Below, one piece after another: positions 11,346-23,200 of a stretch of DNA of 64,000 nucleotides. The notes under the pieces are model-generated. The model was not told the DNA's origin and searched no databases. It was given only the letters and a program-made list of their open reading frames with translations. The DNA lies in NCBI GenBank assembly GCA_958298945.1, contig OY282606.1:60711920-60775919 (forward strand). The letters run 5' to 3'. Each line of letters begins with the position of its first letter. The first letter of the stretch is position 1. A program made the position numbers and the translations under genes. This DNA is from Atherix ibis (lineage: Eukaryota > Arthropoda > Insecta > Diptera > Athericidae).

Positions 11346-11960
11346 TAATTAGCGGATACGAACCGCAAAATGTTACCATTGGGTTCCAAAACGGCAGCAG
11401 ACGGTTTTTACATGGACGATGGCATGACGGTAGCAGCCACACCGGAGCCACTGATGTTTATCAAGATTCAACTGCAGAAATTGTTATCTTTGGTCTAATG
11501 CTCGTAAATGGTGTTCTAATTCGCCTGAAATCATCCAGGAGATTCTTAATTTGGATTGCCGAACAGAAACCGTGATTGAAGATGTTGAAGAAGCTTACAC
11601 GAAGACCTGAGGGCTGAGCATCTAAGTCAGATGCTTCAGAACGAGCCTAGGGAACGGTTGTTTATTTACGAACATATAAAGAAAAATCTATTCAGACTAG
11701 TTTCAGCAGTGCTAAATCCAGAGTAGCTCCCAAATGAGCTACAACGCTTCCACGGATAGAGCTATGTCCATCCAAGCTTATGATTGATTTAACCGACAAA
11801 GTATTTACCGCCTTCCATTTACTAAGCTCCAAACATTATATTGAGCGGATTCTACGCCGCGTACCTGAGCTGGCTTAGCGGTGCCTAGGAATTTACAAGA
11901 TTCCTAACCGTAGCTCAATGAGCGGAGTACAAACCGAAGTACTCTTAAAACAAAAATTGG

Positions 11961-12084
11961 TACCACGGAAACCGGGGTGCCCCATGGTTTTGGGGGCACC
12001 CCGGTTTCCGTGGTAACGGAAATTATTGCTGATTATCTCCCACCCGCGATACTCATATCGCGGGTGGGAGATAATCAGCAATAA
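11961..12084. repeat. Two adjacent perfect inverted duplications
   Basis: Arms 11961-11983 and 11993-12015 (23 bp, 9-nt loop) and arms 12023-12050 and 12057-12084 (28 bp, 6-nt loop) are perfect reverse complements. They sit seven bases apart within decayed Pao pol sequence and break any reading frame. Confidence 0.95.
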
Positions 12085-12289
12085 CTGCTAATGACAGTAG
12101 AGGTTTAGGTAGTCCTCGCCACCTAAAGGTGGAGTAGTCAGTTTGTAACTGATTACTAACTGTTAACTGCCAGTAATGGTGGTGCGTTGGTTGAGTGTAA
12201 AGACAATTAGGCCACGTTAAATAAAACATTATAATTGAACGAATTCTACGATTGTTTTATCATGGTTGCGGACAGAATAATCCTTACAC

Positions 12290-12600
12290 ACCTTTGTAGT
12301 TAACAAAGTTAGCCATATTTTTCGGCGACTTGATCCTAATCAATGGAGACATATTGAATCACAATAAAATCCAGCTGACTTGGTATCCAGAGGTGCTCAT
12401 CATAAGTAATTATTGGATTCAAGTTTGTGGTTCCAAAGTCCATCCGTCTTGAAATGGGAAGAAAGCTTATGGTCCTCACAAGAGTGGAAGGAGCCCAACA
12501 TTCAGGAAACTAAAACCACCATATCGGTGCTGCTGTCCGCGGACATTAGAGATCATTTCCCAGCAACTCTATCATCGAAATAGCTGTTGGATGTAATGGG
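12290..12600 (+). pseudogene. BEL/Pao pol fragment upstream of the integrase
   Basis: The plus strand encodes NPADLVSRGAHHK, then SLWFQSPSVLKWEE and a following W-rich stretch. The NPADLVSRG motif marks the segment between RNase H and integrase in BEL/Pao polyproteins. Stops interrupt it. Confidence 0.7.
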
Positions 12601-12649
12601 TTATATTATTCGATTCATTCATCGCTTCCGCAATCGTCAAGGTGTTTAA

Positions 12650-13167
12650 ACGTAATTTATGCGAGATTATCTATTTTGGAAAAACAACGGGCTGATTCTA
12701 CCATCGCACCGTATTACCAAATTGTGTGTTAAGGACCTATATACGGCACTTTCACGTAGTTATTCAGAGATTGTTGAGGTTGACTCGCCTTTTATTGAAG
12801 GAAAAGAAGACGTGTAAAACCGTTTTTCATGAATGTGTTCCTTGCGTCAGGTGTAATACGAAATAAATATCAAATTATGGGAGTTCTATCCCGTGAAAGA
12901 ATTTATACGATTCGCCCGCTTCACAATGTTGGAGTCGACTATTTCGCTCCTTTCTGGATTCACTTTAAATCACGCGGTTCATGTCCAAGTAAGAGTTATG
13001 TGGTAATCTTTGTATGTTTTACCGCTAAGACGGTGCATCTTCAACTAGTGACAGACTTAACTAGTACCACTTTTCTAAGATCTCTTAAACGATTCCTCAG
13101 CCGACGAGATAAACTTACTTCCATTCCGATAATGTCACTAACTTCATGGGAGCTCATGCGGGTTTAA
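12650..13167 (+). pseudogene. BEL/Pao integrase fragment
   Basis: CKTVFHECVPCVRCNTK (about 12810-12860) is the end of the HHCC zinc domain. In the next open frame, 12829-13167, QIMGVLSRERI, VGVDYFAPF (first catalytic Asp), YVVIFVCFTAKTVHLQLVTD and FLRSLKRFLSRR form the core of the integrase. The frame then degenerates before the second Asp, where SDNGTNF would be expected. Its role would be insertion of the retrotransposon cDNA. Confidence 0.8.
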
Positions 13168-13354
13168 AGGAATTGAGGCATATTTTTAACTTCGAGTCCG
13201 AAGGCGATCAGACTATACAATGATACTGTATAGTCTCTGTCAAGACCTCCTCTGGATTGACTATTAGAGCCATACATAACTTGTGTTCTTTACCAATATT
13301 AAATAATGAATAATTTTTATATTTGCCTCTTTTCAATGTAGGTTATAATTAGAT

Positions 13355-13573
13355 ATGAATCAACACGGTGATGATATTCTTAACATCGGCGTCAGCTTCG
13401 ATGACTATGCAATTATAGAGATGCCATCTCCTCGAAAACATCGCAATCCCAACATTACAGATCAGCGTCAGCATTCGTCGATTCCGCCTTTCTCCATCGC
13501 CAAAAACCAGCCAGTATTTCTAAATTACCGAAAGAGACATGAACTCCATTCCTTGGTCAATTATCCGGCGTAG
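13355..13573 (+). CDS. Unrecognised 72-residue ORF inside the Pao element
   Basis: It starts MNQHGDDILNIGVSFDD, is hydrophilic, and has no signal peptide or membrane segment. A possible splice acceptor (TTTTCAATGTAG) lies about 12 bases before the ATG. It follows the integrase fragment and precedes the polypurine tract, so it may be the degraded C-terminus of pol. No function is assigned. Confidence 0.25.
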   Translation: MNQHGDDILNIGVSFDDYAIIEMPSPRKHRNPNITDQRQHSSIPPFSIAKNQPVFLNYRKRHELHSLVNYPA

Positions 13574-13875
13574 TAGACGAAAACGTAGAACCCTATATCT
13601 AGCAACTGCCGAGAAGGTGAAAAATAAAAAAGAACCGACAAGTCGTGTGGTACGCTTAGCAAGCTACCAAGGCAGCATAGAAATTACGATAATGTTAATA
13701 GTGAAGATTAGAATTTAAGTTAGCACATTAGTAAGATGAAACATAGAATTGTTAGGATGAAAATATAATATGTTAAATAGTAACCAACTTAATTGAATAT
13801 ACGTATACGTTTTGCGATTTCCCGAATATTCGAATGACAGTTAAATGAAAGTGACGTTTCACGGTAAGGGAGGAT

Positions 13876-15264
13876 CTTAGATTAAAGAATACCTGGATAG
13901 GCCCGTACCGTATATGTACAAACAATTTTGTGGCCCAATTATTGCCGAAGCGGCGAGAAATGGCAATTTATTGAATTGCAAAAGCATAATTTATATTCAT
14001 TTTAATTCACTTATTACAAATAAAAATAATTTAAGCAGAACAGAAAGCAAAATTTATTTTTTTCCAATCTTCTGGCATTAAATGCAATTGTATTTTGGGT
14101 TTTTTATTAATTTTGTAAATATCAATCAAATACCAAGCGCCTAAATTTTGTAGACTTTCGGGGAGTTTTAAAACACGCCATTCTCCATGAAAGTGGTAGC
14201 ATACCGAATATAATTAACAATTTTTTGGTCATTTTTCAAGTTGTTATTTTGTCATATCGTAAAGTGCAAGTAAAAGTGTATTTTTCATACAATATAATTA
14301 GAAGTATTTACGAAAAAGTAAGTATTTTTATAAATAGTTTATATTTCAGAAAATTAAGTATTTTATAAAGCTTTGCCAGAAATTTGACGAAATGAGGAAA
14401 CCGGAAATTTCTTTCTTTCGGTAAGTTGACATCTTCATTTTTACTAACCAAAATAACAAAAATTTAGTTTGTTAACTCTTTGTTGACAGTTCAATGTTTA
14501 CCAGAAAATAGTTCAGTGCCGGTGTACGTAAAGTTTGTGTAAGAAAGTTTAAGGGAACGAATTTTTCAGTCTGTTTTCCATTGATGTTTTCATTGTGTTA
14601 AAATAAATAAACATCAATGTTTTATAAATATTTAAATAAATTTGTTTGCATTTGTGCTTTTGCTTGCTCTATTAGACCATATTATAATGCATTTACTAAA
14701 TAATATTGTTTTCTTTTTTTTAGAATATTAGTTATTAATTATTTAAGTACATTAAATTTTTCATCCTGTCATTTTGTTTTAAAGCATTTTCTTCAATGTT
14801 GTATATGACTAACTTCTAAAAAAATTCCTTTAATGTTGTATACGATTAACTTCTTACTGTGCACATAATTGTTTACATATAATCAAATAGCTTACAATTT
14901 ATATTTTTATATACTCTTCCCCACTTTATATTTTTGTTTAAATAAATAATATATAGTGAAATAAATAAATAAATAATATTTTAAAATACAATACTGTGCT
15001 TTATTGCAATTTTCCAATACTAATTCCATCAAACAACAAAACCCGCAATATTAAAAAATCTATTTGTTTACGCATAAATGACATCACATATGAAAATGGT
15101 TTTAAACGAACCACTTCAATCGCATACTGAAGTTTAAAATTGGTCCCCAATGATTTACGCCGTTTCTTTTGTATTGCATGTGTGTGCGTTCTGCGAATGC
15201 ATTACCAACAAAATTGTGCCACAATTTTTGTGTAGAGGCCTATCCAGTTCTTCTATAATGTAAG
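13876..15264 (+). mobile_element. P-like (THAP) DNA transposon, internally deleted (copy P1)
   Basis: The left end is CTTAGATTAAAGAATACCTG; the right end is its approximate reverse complement finishing CTATAATGTAAG. Flanking octamers GGGAGGAT (13868-13875) and CGGAGGAT (15265-15272) agree at seven of eight positions. An exon ending GGAAATTTCTTTCTTTCG at 14421 with donor GTAAGT survives, but the start codon seen in other copies is mutated. It inserted at the junction of the Pao polypurine tract and 3' LTR. Confidence 0.85.
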
Positions 15265-15274
15265 CGGAGGATAT

Positions 15275-15845
15275 TGACTGAAATGCTGAACGCAGATCTA
15301 CTTCTACAAAGAATCGTAAATAGGTCAAAAGAAGATTCTACTTCTAAGAAGATGACGCTGCCTTCAGTAGAGGAGTCAAGTATTTCCTAATAATGAATAG
15401 ACAATAGTCCATTTAACTAGTCACTATATATAGGGAACTAAATTTAAGTCCGTCTCTCTTTTGATCAGTTTAGTAAGGAGAATCCTTGCAGGTAAGTGGC
15501 TCGACATTGCTCAGTCCAAATTATAATCAAATAAAATCTGAATACTTGTTATCTCCATTATTTGGCTCTTGCTTTAAACAATATCTCATAACGGTAATAA
15601 CAACGTAATAATAAAGTCAGAAATTTAGATTTACCAAATTAAATAAATTTAGATTTATTTTTACTATAACAACTAGAAATAAATATGTTTAATAGTGCAA
15701 TATAAAGTGAATAAATGTGAAATTATTAACAGAATACGAATCAAGAATAATAAAAACTATTCAACATTTGATCAAAATCTTTTATTTCCCATTTCTTTAT
15801 AATCCGCATTACCTTGAAAGCGGAATAAAATAATTCCGCGCAACA
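15275..15845 (+). repeat. 3' LTR of the BEL/Pao element
   Basis: It matches the 5' LTR over its length apart from the first ~130 bp, where it keeps a sequence (about 15335-15405) that the 5' LTR has lost to an inverted duplication. It ends CCGCGCAACA. Confidence 0.85.
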
Positions 15846-15921
15846 TATATGTTGAGCAATCCCTAAAATTTTCACTCCGATTGGCTGAACCTTTTAAGCT
15901 AATTGCACGTACATACAATTA

Positions 15922-16011
15922 CCTTCGAAGATCCCTCTTCAACAGGTTCTACGCATTGTTATATAAAAAATGTAGGGCTCTCGTCGAAACTGTTGAAGAG
16001 GGATCTTCGAA
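15922..16011. repeat. Inverted duplication, 22-bp arms, 46-nt spacer
   Basis: Arms 15922-15943 and 15990-16011 are perfect reverse complements, just outside the Pao 3' LTR. No transposon signature was seen. Confidence 0.9.
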
Positions 16012-16439
16012 GACGGTCTTACTCTTCATAATCATAACCAAATTCTTCTGAATGACGGTTCTCACACATCTGCTTCTACCATTCGTTAATTTATGTACCT
16101 GAATCTATTATTTGTTCTTCCACATCATGTGGGATTTTTTAACTAGAATACATATAGTTCAGCAAATGGTAATGATTATCTGCCTAGTCGTCTAGATGCA
16201 ACCCAGTCACTTGCTGGAATGCGTCGGCACTCACGTTTTTGAGAACATATAGCAAACTGAAATGGCTTCAGAAGTGCACTCTTGCGTTATCTAGGTGAAT
16301 GCTTACCAGAAACTCAACCATCCACAGAAAGATATCAATAGAATAGTTGGTAGACAAAAATTGGAACTAGTCCTTGCTTGTCTGTCAGGTAAGATATTGA
16401 CCCTTCCAGAGTTCCATTTCATCAGGAATTCTTTTAGGG

Positions 16440-16810
16440 ACACCTCTCCTTTTAGGGACACCAAAATTCAATCAACACACCTGTGTGTGGGTGACCGTTT
16501 CTGTGAGGCGTCATACGGTATTTTTCCTCTCAGGGCAGCGTCCTATTATCTCGAACTTTGTGCGATCAAAGTTGCTATTTATATAGCAGTCACTTTTAAC
16601 GGGCATCAGAGAAAATTTGGTAAAAACATTATTTTTTTCAATGATTCGCTCTCTGCAATTAATGCCATTATGGGTATAAAGTGAAACTCCGTCCTGGACT
16701 AATTTGCTTACTTTGTATAAAAATAAATATATAGAACTACGTTGGGCTCCAGATCATATGGGTATTTTAGGAATTTGGCAGGCATATCTGCTGGCAAAAT
16801 CAGCAATACA
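16440..16810 (+). pseudogene. I-type LINE RNase H remnant
   Basis: The plus strand encodes YGIFPLRAASYYLELCAIK and IIFFNDSLSAINAIMG, then (after a frame change) ELRWAPDHMGI. These match CGIFPYRAAPYYGELWAIK, VIIFSDSLAALKAICG and ELQWVPGHVGI in the LINE at 31-36 kb. The FSDS Asp has become FNDS. It is a 5'- and 3'-truncated copy of the same subfamily. Confidence 0.7.
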
Positions 16811-16929
16811 ACAACTAACATAAGGGGATGCCATACTTGTAGCTTGGCTTTCCAGCAACACCTTTCTCTCACACTTTTCGGCCCATATATTCGGAACTAC
16901 TCAGGATTAGAATTGATCATAGTACGGAG

Positions 16930-17830
16930 AACGCAATATTTCGTTCAATTTGGTTTCCACCGGAAATTTGAATGGATAAACGCTAATGTCACACAATCAA
17001 TAATTGGAGCCGATTTCCTCACAAATTTTGAAATTTTTGGTTGATCTGGGAAAACGACGTTTTCGTAGTAGTAGCAGGACTACAAAATTATCGACTCAGG
17101 TCGGATTAATTCAAACAACTACCGATCGAATTTCAATAATAAATAACAATGGCCCATTTGCAGCTCTCCTTCGTGAATTCATTAGTATAACATATCCATT
17201 CCCAGTAAAGAATCGAAAACCAACGAAAGCGACGCATTAAATTTCAACAAAAGGTCAACTTGTATTCGAACGACCAAGACTCGCACCCTAAAAAATTGCT
17301 AATAGGAAACGAGGAATTCCGTAATCTCATGGAACAAGTAATCCGATAGCAATTGAACTAGTCCACTTCATCTATTTAAAAAAGCGGATGGTACATGGTG
17401 ACCGTGTGGCAACTACCGTCGTCTAAACGCCATTACTATTTCCGACCGATATCCCGTTCCTCGTATTCACCATGTTGCGCTATATTTTATGGCAAAGGAC
17501 ATCTAAACGTTTCAAAGATATATAAATAATGTATATTAGTTAGAAACAGCTCTACACGTACATCGACGACATCAGTGTAGAGCAGTTTCTAAACGATTAT
17601 AATAATATAACCTGACTATAAACGTAGCAACATGCGAATTCGGACGCAGCAAAATTGATTTCCTAGGAACTACACGCCTGCTCGAAAAAGTAACATTATT
17701 AAGCAATTACAAACGAGCAATTATCGGAAAGGACATACACCAATTAATCGCCATGATAAATTTCCACAGACGTTTTATCGAAAATCGAATATACGTAACT
17801 CGCGGAAATTCAAAATTCGCGACAGTTTTT
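16930..17830 (+). pseudogene. Gypsy (CsRn1-like) protease-RT remnant
   Basis: Plus strand. FEWINANVTQSIIGADFL is the C-terminal half of the protease. KKADGTW and CGNYRRLNAITISDRYPVPR (about 17385-17470) are RT blocks 1-2. A deletion then leads to FQRYI and a YIDD box (about 17557-17570), followed by CEFGRSKIDFLG and LIAMINFHRRFIEN (to about 17810). Frameshifts and a hairpin (17541-17557 with 17575-17591) disrupt it. Unlike the copy at 5.1-6.0 kb, the YxDD is kept while part of the palm is missing. Confidence 0.7.
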
Positions 17831-19608
17831 GAACAGACCTCGTATGTATAAATAAAAAGCAAATCAGATGATATTTATTTACTTGTCACCATTGCGTTAA
17901 ATTTTGTCAATCGACAAAACTCTTAAAAGAATTGTATTGCAGTAACTACAATAACTGCAAGTTACAATTGCGTTCAAACAGAAAACCAAAATAACTGCTC
18001 AGAAAACGTGAAAGTGGAACTCTCCTAAAATTGACGACGTCCTACAAAAGACTACGACAGTTCAGAAAAAGAATCACACTTTTTTTTTCTACGTGAAACA
18101 TCCATTTATACCCATTAATTTATGCTATTACGTAGTTCTGATATTTAAAAAAAAAAATATTTTCCATATATTTTTAAAAATAGGCAAAGTCATGGATGAT
18201 CGTTATGCGTATGTAGCTCGTAATAACGACGGATTACATATGCAAACTTATGTCAAATAATTTATTTATCATGGCAACTCATTATTGGGAAAACGTCAAA
18301 CAAATAATGAACATGGCAACAAGTATTATTAGATCTATTATGCATTGCAATTAATATTAGAATCTATATTAAATCTAATAAATAATTTTTACTGAGCTTC
18401 ACCGTCGTACAAAATTTTTCAGCATTGTAACGATTAACAGTCACACTTGAGATCAAGATTATCCTGTAAACGCATGCCCTGTATAAACATTGACGTAAGT
18501 TATGTATGAGCAATTTTGCATATAGTAAGTGTTTTTGACAAATCACCATTTCAATATATTTTATAAATTAATTTTGCAATAAATTCCGATATATTTAAAT
18601 AATAATAGATTTAAATTGTGATTTGATTAATAATAAAGAAACTAGCGCAATAATTTTTAGTTTTGGTTATATATATAGGAATCAAAATAATATTGGGACA
18701 TTTTGATTTTCATAGTTTAATATCGAAAAATTTATAAAGAATAACACTAAAGTTCGAAAATTAATTATTTTTATTAAATTAACTTATTACCTATAAGATT
18801 TTAAAACCACAAATTAACAACCGTAGATCAGTCATCGTGTCGGGCTGTGTGTCAGCGGCATGACCTGGAAAACTTGAATTCATTGAGGATAAGATAGATC
18901 AAAATATATATTTATAATTTTTGAAATATCTGAAAGAAAATCACAAGATTTAAGTAGTTGCTTGTGGTAACTTAATTGTGAAAGGGATGTGTAAACTCAT
19001 GCTATCAAAAATTCAAAATTATTGACCATGTACTGCACTGTTTAAACATTAGGGTACATGCGCGTGTTTATACTGTACATTTTCTTATCTTGTATCCAGC
19101 CTGTTAGACAGAATGTATAAAGTACGAGTGTCAATACTTGTAATCATACAAATAAATTCAAGACACACATAAGATAAAAATGAATATTTTCATATTATCA
19201 GACTTCCGTCTGAACTGAACTTTGAAAATATAATATTCTATTAATGCTTTTTTAAGAACTAAAATAGTTAATTATATATATACTGAAAATTCAAGCAATT
19301 TTTGATTGAACATTTGAGATTTTTTGGTAAAAATTTTAAAATTCTTTGGCAATTGGAATGTGCGTACTTTGGACGCAACTAGAGGGTCATTATTTGCAGC
19401 TATTTTTCAAGTCCGAATAATGCTTTTAAAGTTTAAATATTGCTTCCGTCTTTAGTTTCATTATTTAAGCTAAATCAAAATTTTAATTATTATTTAAATA
19501 TTATATGTTAGGAAAATAAATATCCATAAGACATAAAATGCAATGAACACAAAAAGGCTCATCACTTGATAAATATCCATATGATATAAAATGTAATGAA
19601 AACAAAAA
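17831..19608. other. AT-rich stretch without a recognised gene
   Basis: No convincing coding frame was seen. A near-duplicate of about 45 bp (IAATATCCATA..AAAATG type unit) occurs at about 19516-19560 and 19567-19609. This is downstream of the last PDZ-gene exon found. Confidence 0.4.
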
Positions 19609-19764
19609 TCACTTCATTTCACTGTATCGACATGGCGGGCGCATACAGACGAAGTACACTTTGAAGACAGCATAGAGCCATTGAAGTGTGACTATTAATT
19701 TTAACATTGAAAGAGAGTGGTTTCGATAAAAATTGTAGCAAAAATTTTCTTCAACGGTGAAAGT
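19609..19764 (-). CDS. Possible further exon of the PDZ gene
   Basis: After exon 4, a 55-bp AT-rich stretch (19819-19765) starts GTAATT and ends TTATTACAG, the size of a typical short fly intron. The sequence after it continues in the same phase for 51 codons (TFTVEENFCYNFYRN...) to a TGA at 19609-19611. The residues do not obviously resemble Slip1, so this may be chance. Otherwise exon 4 continues for ten codons to a stop, or splices to an exon outside the window. Confidence 0.3.
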   Translation of the reverse strand, partial: TFTVEENFCYNFYRNHSLSMLKLIVTLQWLYAVFKVYFVCMRPPCRYSEMK

Positions 19765-19819
19765 CTGTAATAATTATTACTTAATATTATAGACAAAAAT
19801 TACATATTTCATTAATTAC

Positions 19820-20256
19820 CTCGTCATTATTTGATATATAATTAAGACATTGCGATGTTCTCGATAGATTTAATATCACGTCACCGGTCATCACATAAGT
19901 TTCAAAACGAGGTACAGAAAATGTTTTCGTTGGTAGTTTATTGTGCTCTTGAGTTGAGTTATTTGTATTGGCACTTAAATTATCTGCTTGTGGAGTCTTA
20001 TGTTGTGAGGATGGTTGTATACTTTTTACAAATGAATTTTTAACTGCTGTAGGTATACGCGACCGCCGGCTTGCTGGATCCGATGTACTAAAGCCACGGA
20101 TATCAGTTTTTGATGTGTAAGTTGATGTATTTTCATTTTGTGATATTTGTGTAGTTAACTGTTCTTTAGAGTTCAAATTGTAATTATCAGAACATTCTGC
20201 CTTTTCTTTTCTTTTACCTGCTAAACAGTTTTTTATGTCCTCTTTAATTTTTGGAT
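19820..20256 (-). CDS. slip1: PDZ gene exon 4 (Ser/Thr-rich tail)
   Basis: Acceptor ATTATTATAG; the exon completes an Asp codon and continues PKIKEDIKNCLAGKRKEK, then a low-complexity Asn/Ser/Thr/Gln tail with SRRSRIPTAVKNS and VPRFETYVMTGDVILNLSRT, ending NNDE before donor GTAATT. Its 437 nt fit the incoming phase 1 and leave phase 0. An ATG-initiated reading of this exon alone (20176-19787) would be an artefact. Confidence 0.75.
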
Positions 20257-23200
20257 CTATAATAATAGAATAAATGAAGTATCGGGAGAAGTTAAAACTA
20301 CTTTTCTATAAATAATTATAAATAAGTTAACATCAATCAATATTTATGTCCGCTAAATCAATTTTTTTAATTAACATCATACATGGAAAAATATTCATAC
20401 TAAAAATTTGAAACAAAATGTTTAAAAACTTGTAAAGGCATCCATGGTCAGATATTCGCATAATTCATCATTTTGGCAAACTTCAAATAGCTCGACGTTG
20501 CTCTAATCGTTTTTTTCAGATAGGCTAACGGCACTCTACATAGCGTCATTTTGCCATAATAGGCCGAGAAGTGGCTAAGTGGCACGAAAACAAAGTATCT
20601 TGATCATACAATATTTCAGAAGGTAGTTTAAAATTACATCAAGGGTACGCTAGTTAGATGCCGAATAAATACAATTAATTTTCTGAAAATTTGCTAGTGA
20701 ATTTCGTTGTGTTAAAGTGTTTTTAGCCAATAAAATTGAAATAAAGACAACACCGTCGAATTGGGTATAGCTCAAGAAACCATAGAAGGAAATAAAGAAA
20801 AAAGAGAGAAAATAAAATAAGATATGAAATTAAAATTAATAATATTGAAGAAGAAAAAAATTAAATATTATATACAGGTTATTATATATTATTACTACAA
20901 TAGTTATTAGGATTATTTTAAAATAAACTATTTTTATATATTTTTTATTATTACAAGAGGACATGCTTGAAAAATCAAAAAATATATACATTTTATGTAT
21001 ACATATAAACATGTAAGCATGACTAGAGAAATATTATTAGATGAAAAATCATAAATTTAAACGAAATTTAAAGAATAACACTGCGTGTGTGAAAAAAGGT
21101 AAGGTATTTTTTCTTCCTTTCCCGTTTCTTTTTTTTCATTGCATGAACGTATTGAGTTTAAATTTAGTTTTCGATTTTTCCCCCTTTCGTTATAAAATTT
21201 TATTCATAATTATTTCTCCTCTTTTTTCGATATTTGTGAACGACAATATTCTCTGAATTATTTTATACAATTTATCTCTTATTTCATTATATTCTCTGAA
21301 TTATTTTCGTACAATTTATCTCTTATTTCATTATAGTTTTCACAATTTATTTATAATTCCATTTTATAAAGAAATAAAACAAATAAAAATATGACATGAA
21401 CGTGATAAGGTTTTGATTGAACCCCACGCCTATCATATAGAGATACTTCCAACATCTAGTCCATGTGCGGTGTACAGTACGACGATCTATCCTACTTATT
21501 TTATTCACTGTTAAATACACTACAAGCACAATATTATAAATTACTTGGGTTTTGATGCAAAGCGAGCTAGCGGTTGAAATAATTTGTTGCTTGATTCTAT
21601 TTATCTAATTTAAAAATTCCGTTTGCTCGATTATTTGTCAAAATATTTTCGTTTGTCCATTTTATAAACGCACAGCATATTTTGAACTTTTAACTGCATT
21701 CACTGTGTCGCCACAAGCTCACCATTATCTGCAATTACTTCTTCACTACTTCGCATTGTCTCTTGGCTTTTTTTTATTTTTCACTATGACCTTTGCATTC
21801 TATTTTTACCCTTTCCTTTCTCTTGCAAATTTTAGCATCTTCCTCTTTGTTTTTCCAAGCCGCTAACCCCGTGGTAATCATTGATTCTTTGGAGGTTTCA
21901 ATACATAAAATAAAATTTAATACATAAGAAAGTTGGCTGATGAAGGAACCCGCCCCTCAACTACCATCATAGCTAGCCTTATAACAATGCCTGCCACTCC
22001 TTCGTTTTCTGAGTAGTTTACACTCCTATTAATATTTTCTTTTCCGACCACCCAAAGTTTTAATTCAACTATATCAAAATTTCTTGCTTTATTATTACCA
22101 TAATCAAATACACTAAGGTCATATTGTTCTTTGCTCATTTTGTTTCAGAAACATAAGCAAAGTATATATATACCGACGACATTGTCATTATGTTTCGACC
22201 AGAAAAAGCTATACAAAAGACCTTCACCAGGATGTAGCCAGAGGCGAAGATAACACCAAATAGCATCAGTCGCCTGCACTTGAAATTATAACTATGAAAG
22301 AGTGAAATCATTCTCCTATTTGGGGACAAAGTTCGCAGCCAATAACAATATGGAGGAATAAGTTCGCCTTAATTATTTTGCTCGAAAAGAGGATCAGCCC
22401 GTATTTAACGAAGAGACCTTGTAGGGTTACCGCGATTAAATTAAGCTCAATAGGCTGCGATGGGCTGGACACTTAACCCGCATGGTAAGATCCTGCCCGG
22501 AAAGTCTACCATTTATAGTACCAGAAGACGAGGTAGGCTCTTGCCTTCAGTGGAGCGGCATATCAATATATAACTTTAAGTAACAATGATGAATTCAAAT
22601 TTGATCTGTAGGTCCTGATCTTTTCTTAGCTTCGGGAAGCATTATTTTATAATACCTGCGCATTAAAGAGCCCATAAATGAGGTGATTAATTGTAGAACT
22701 ATAACAAAATTATATTGCATAATTCAATTGTTGGACTCTATAATTTATTCGCCGGTTCTTACACCGTGTAAGTGCTCTTTTTCAAACAATCGTAGATTTA
22801 TGCCTTCTAGATCAACATCAACTAATTTACTAACTTTTAACTCCTATTGTATTCCAAACTTCCTATATAGTATGCAAAATGACTAAAGCGATTGATAAAC
22901 TTTCTTATTTTATTATTACACTGGGATTTCCTAGTAAAATAGAAATGGATGATTTAATTTAAAAATAAAAATTTCAATTGGTCAATACCGGCCAACAACA
23001 CATTTTTTTTGTTGGCCGGTATTGACGGCTTACATAATAGCTGTATTCCATTGGGCAAATTTTGCTACTCACAAGTACTTCTAGCTACTCGCAGCTACTC
23101 TTGCTCGTATAAATGAGTAGTTCGCATGAGTAGTTACGCATACAATTTACCGTAGGATATTTTAGCTCCCAAAATGAAAATAGATGGCTTAGCGGGTTCG

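Larger units (their letters stand above)
8814..15845 (+). mobile_element. BEL/Pao LTR retrotransposon, decayed, with nested insertions
   Basis: Two related LTRs (8814-9390 and 15275-15845) flank an internal region with a BEL-like primer-binding site, gag and pol fragments in the correct order, and a polypurine tract (about 13861-13874). A Harbinger MITE (9809-10163) lies near the 5' end, and a P-like element (13876-15264) sits between the polypurine tract and the 3' LTR. The internal region without these is about 2.7 kb shorter than a full Pao, and most RT is missing. Confidence 0.85.

Noticed and set aside
13355..13573. A Pao env-like gene
   Set aside because: No signal peptide, membrane segment or cysteine pattern; too short to support such a call.
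19787..20176. A single-exon 129-residue gene
   Set aside because: The frame extends upstream of the ATG to a splice acceptor at 20256 and fits exactly into the PDZ gene, so it is an internal exon, not a separate gene.
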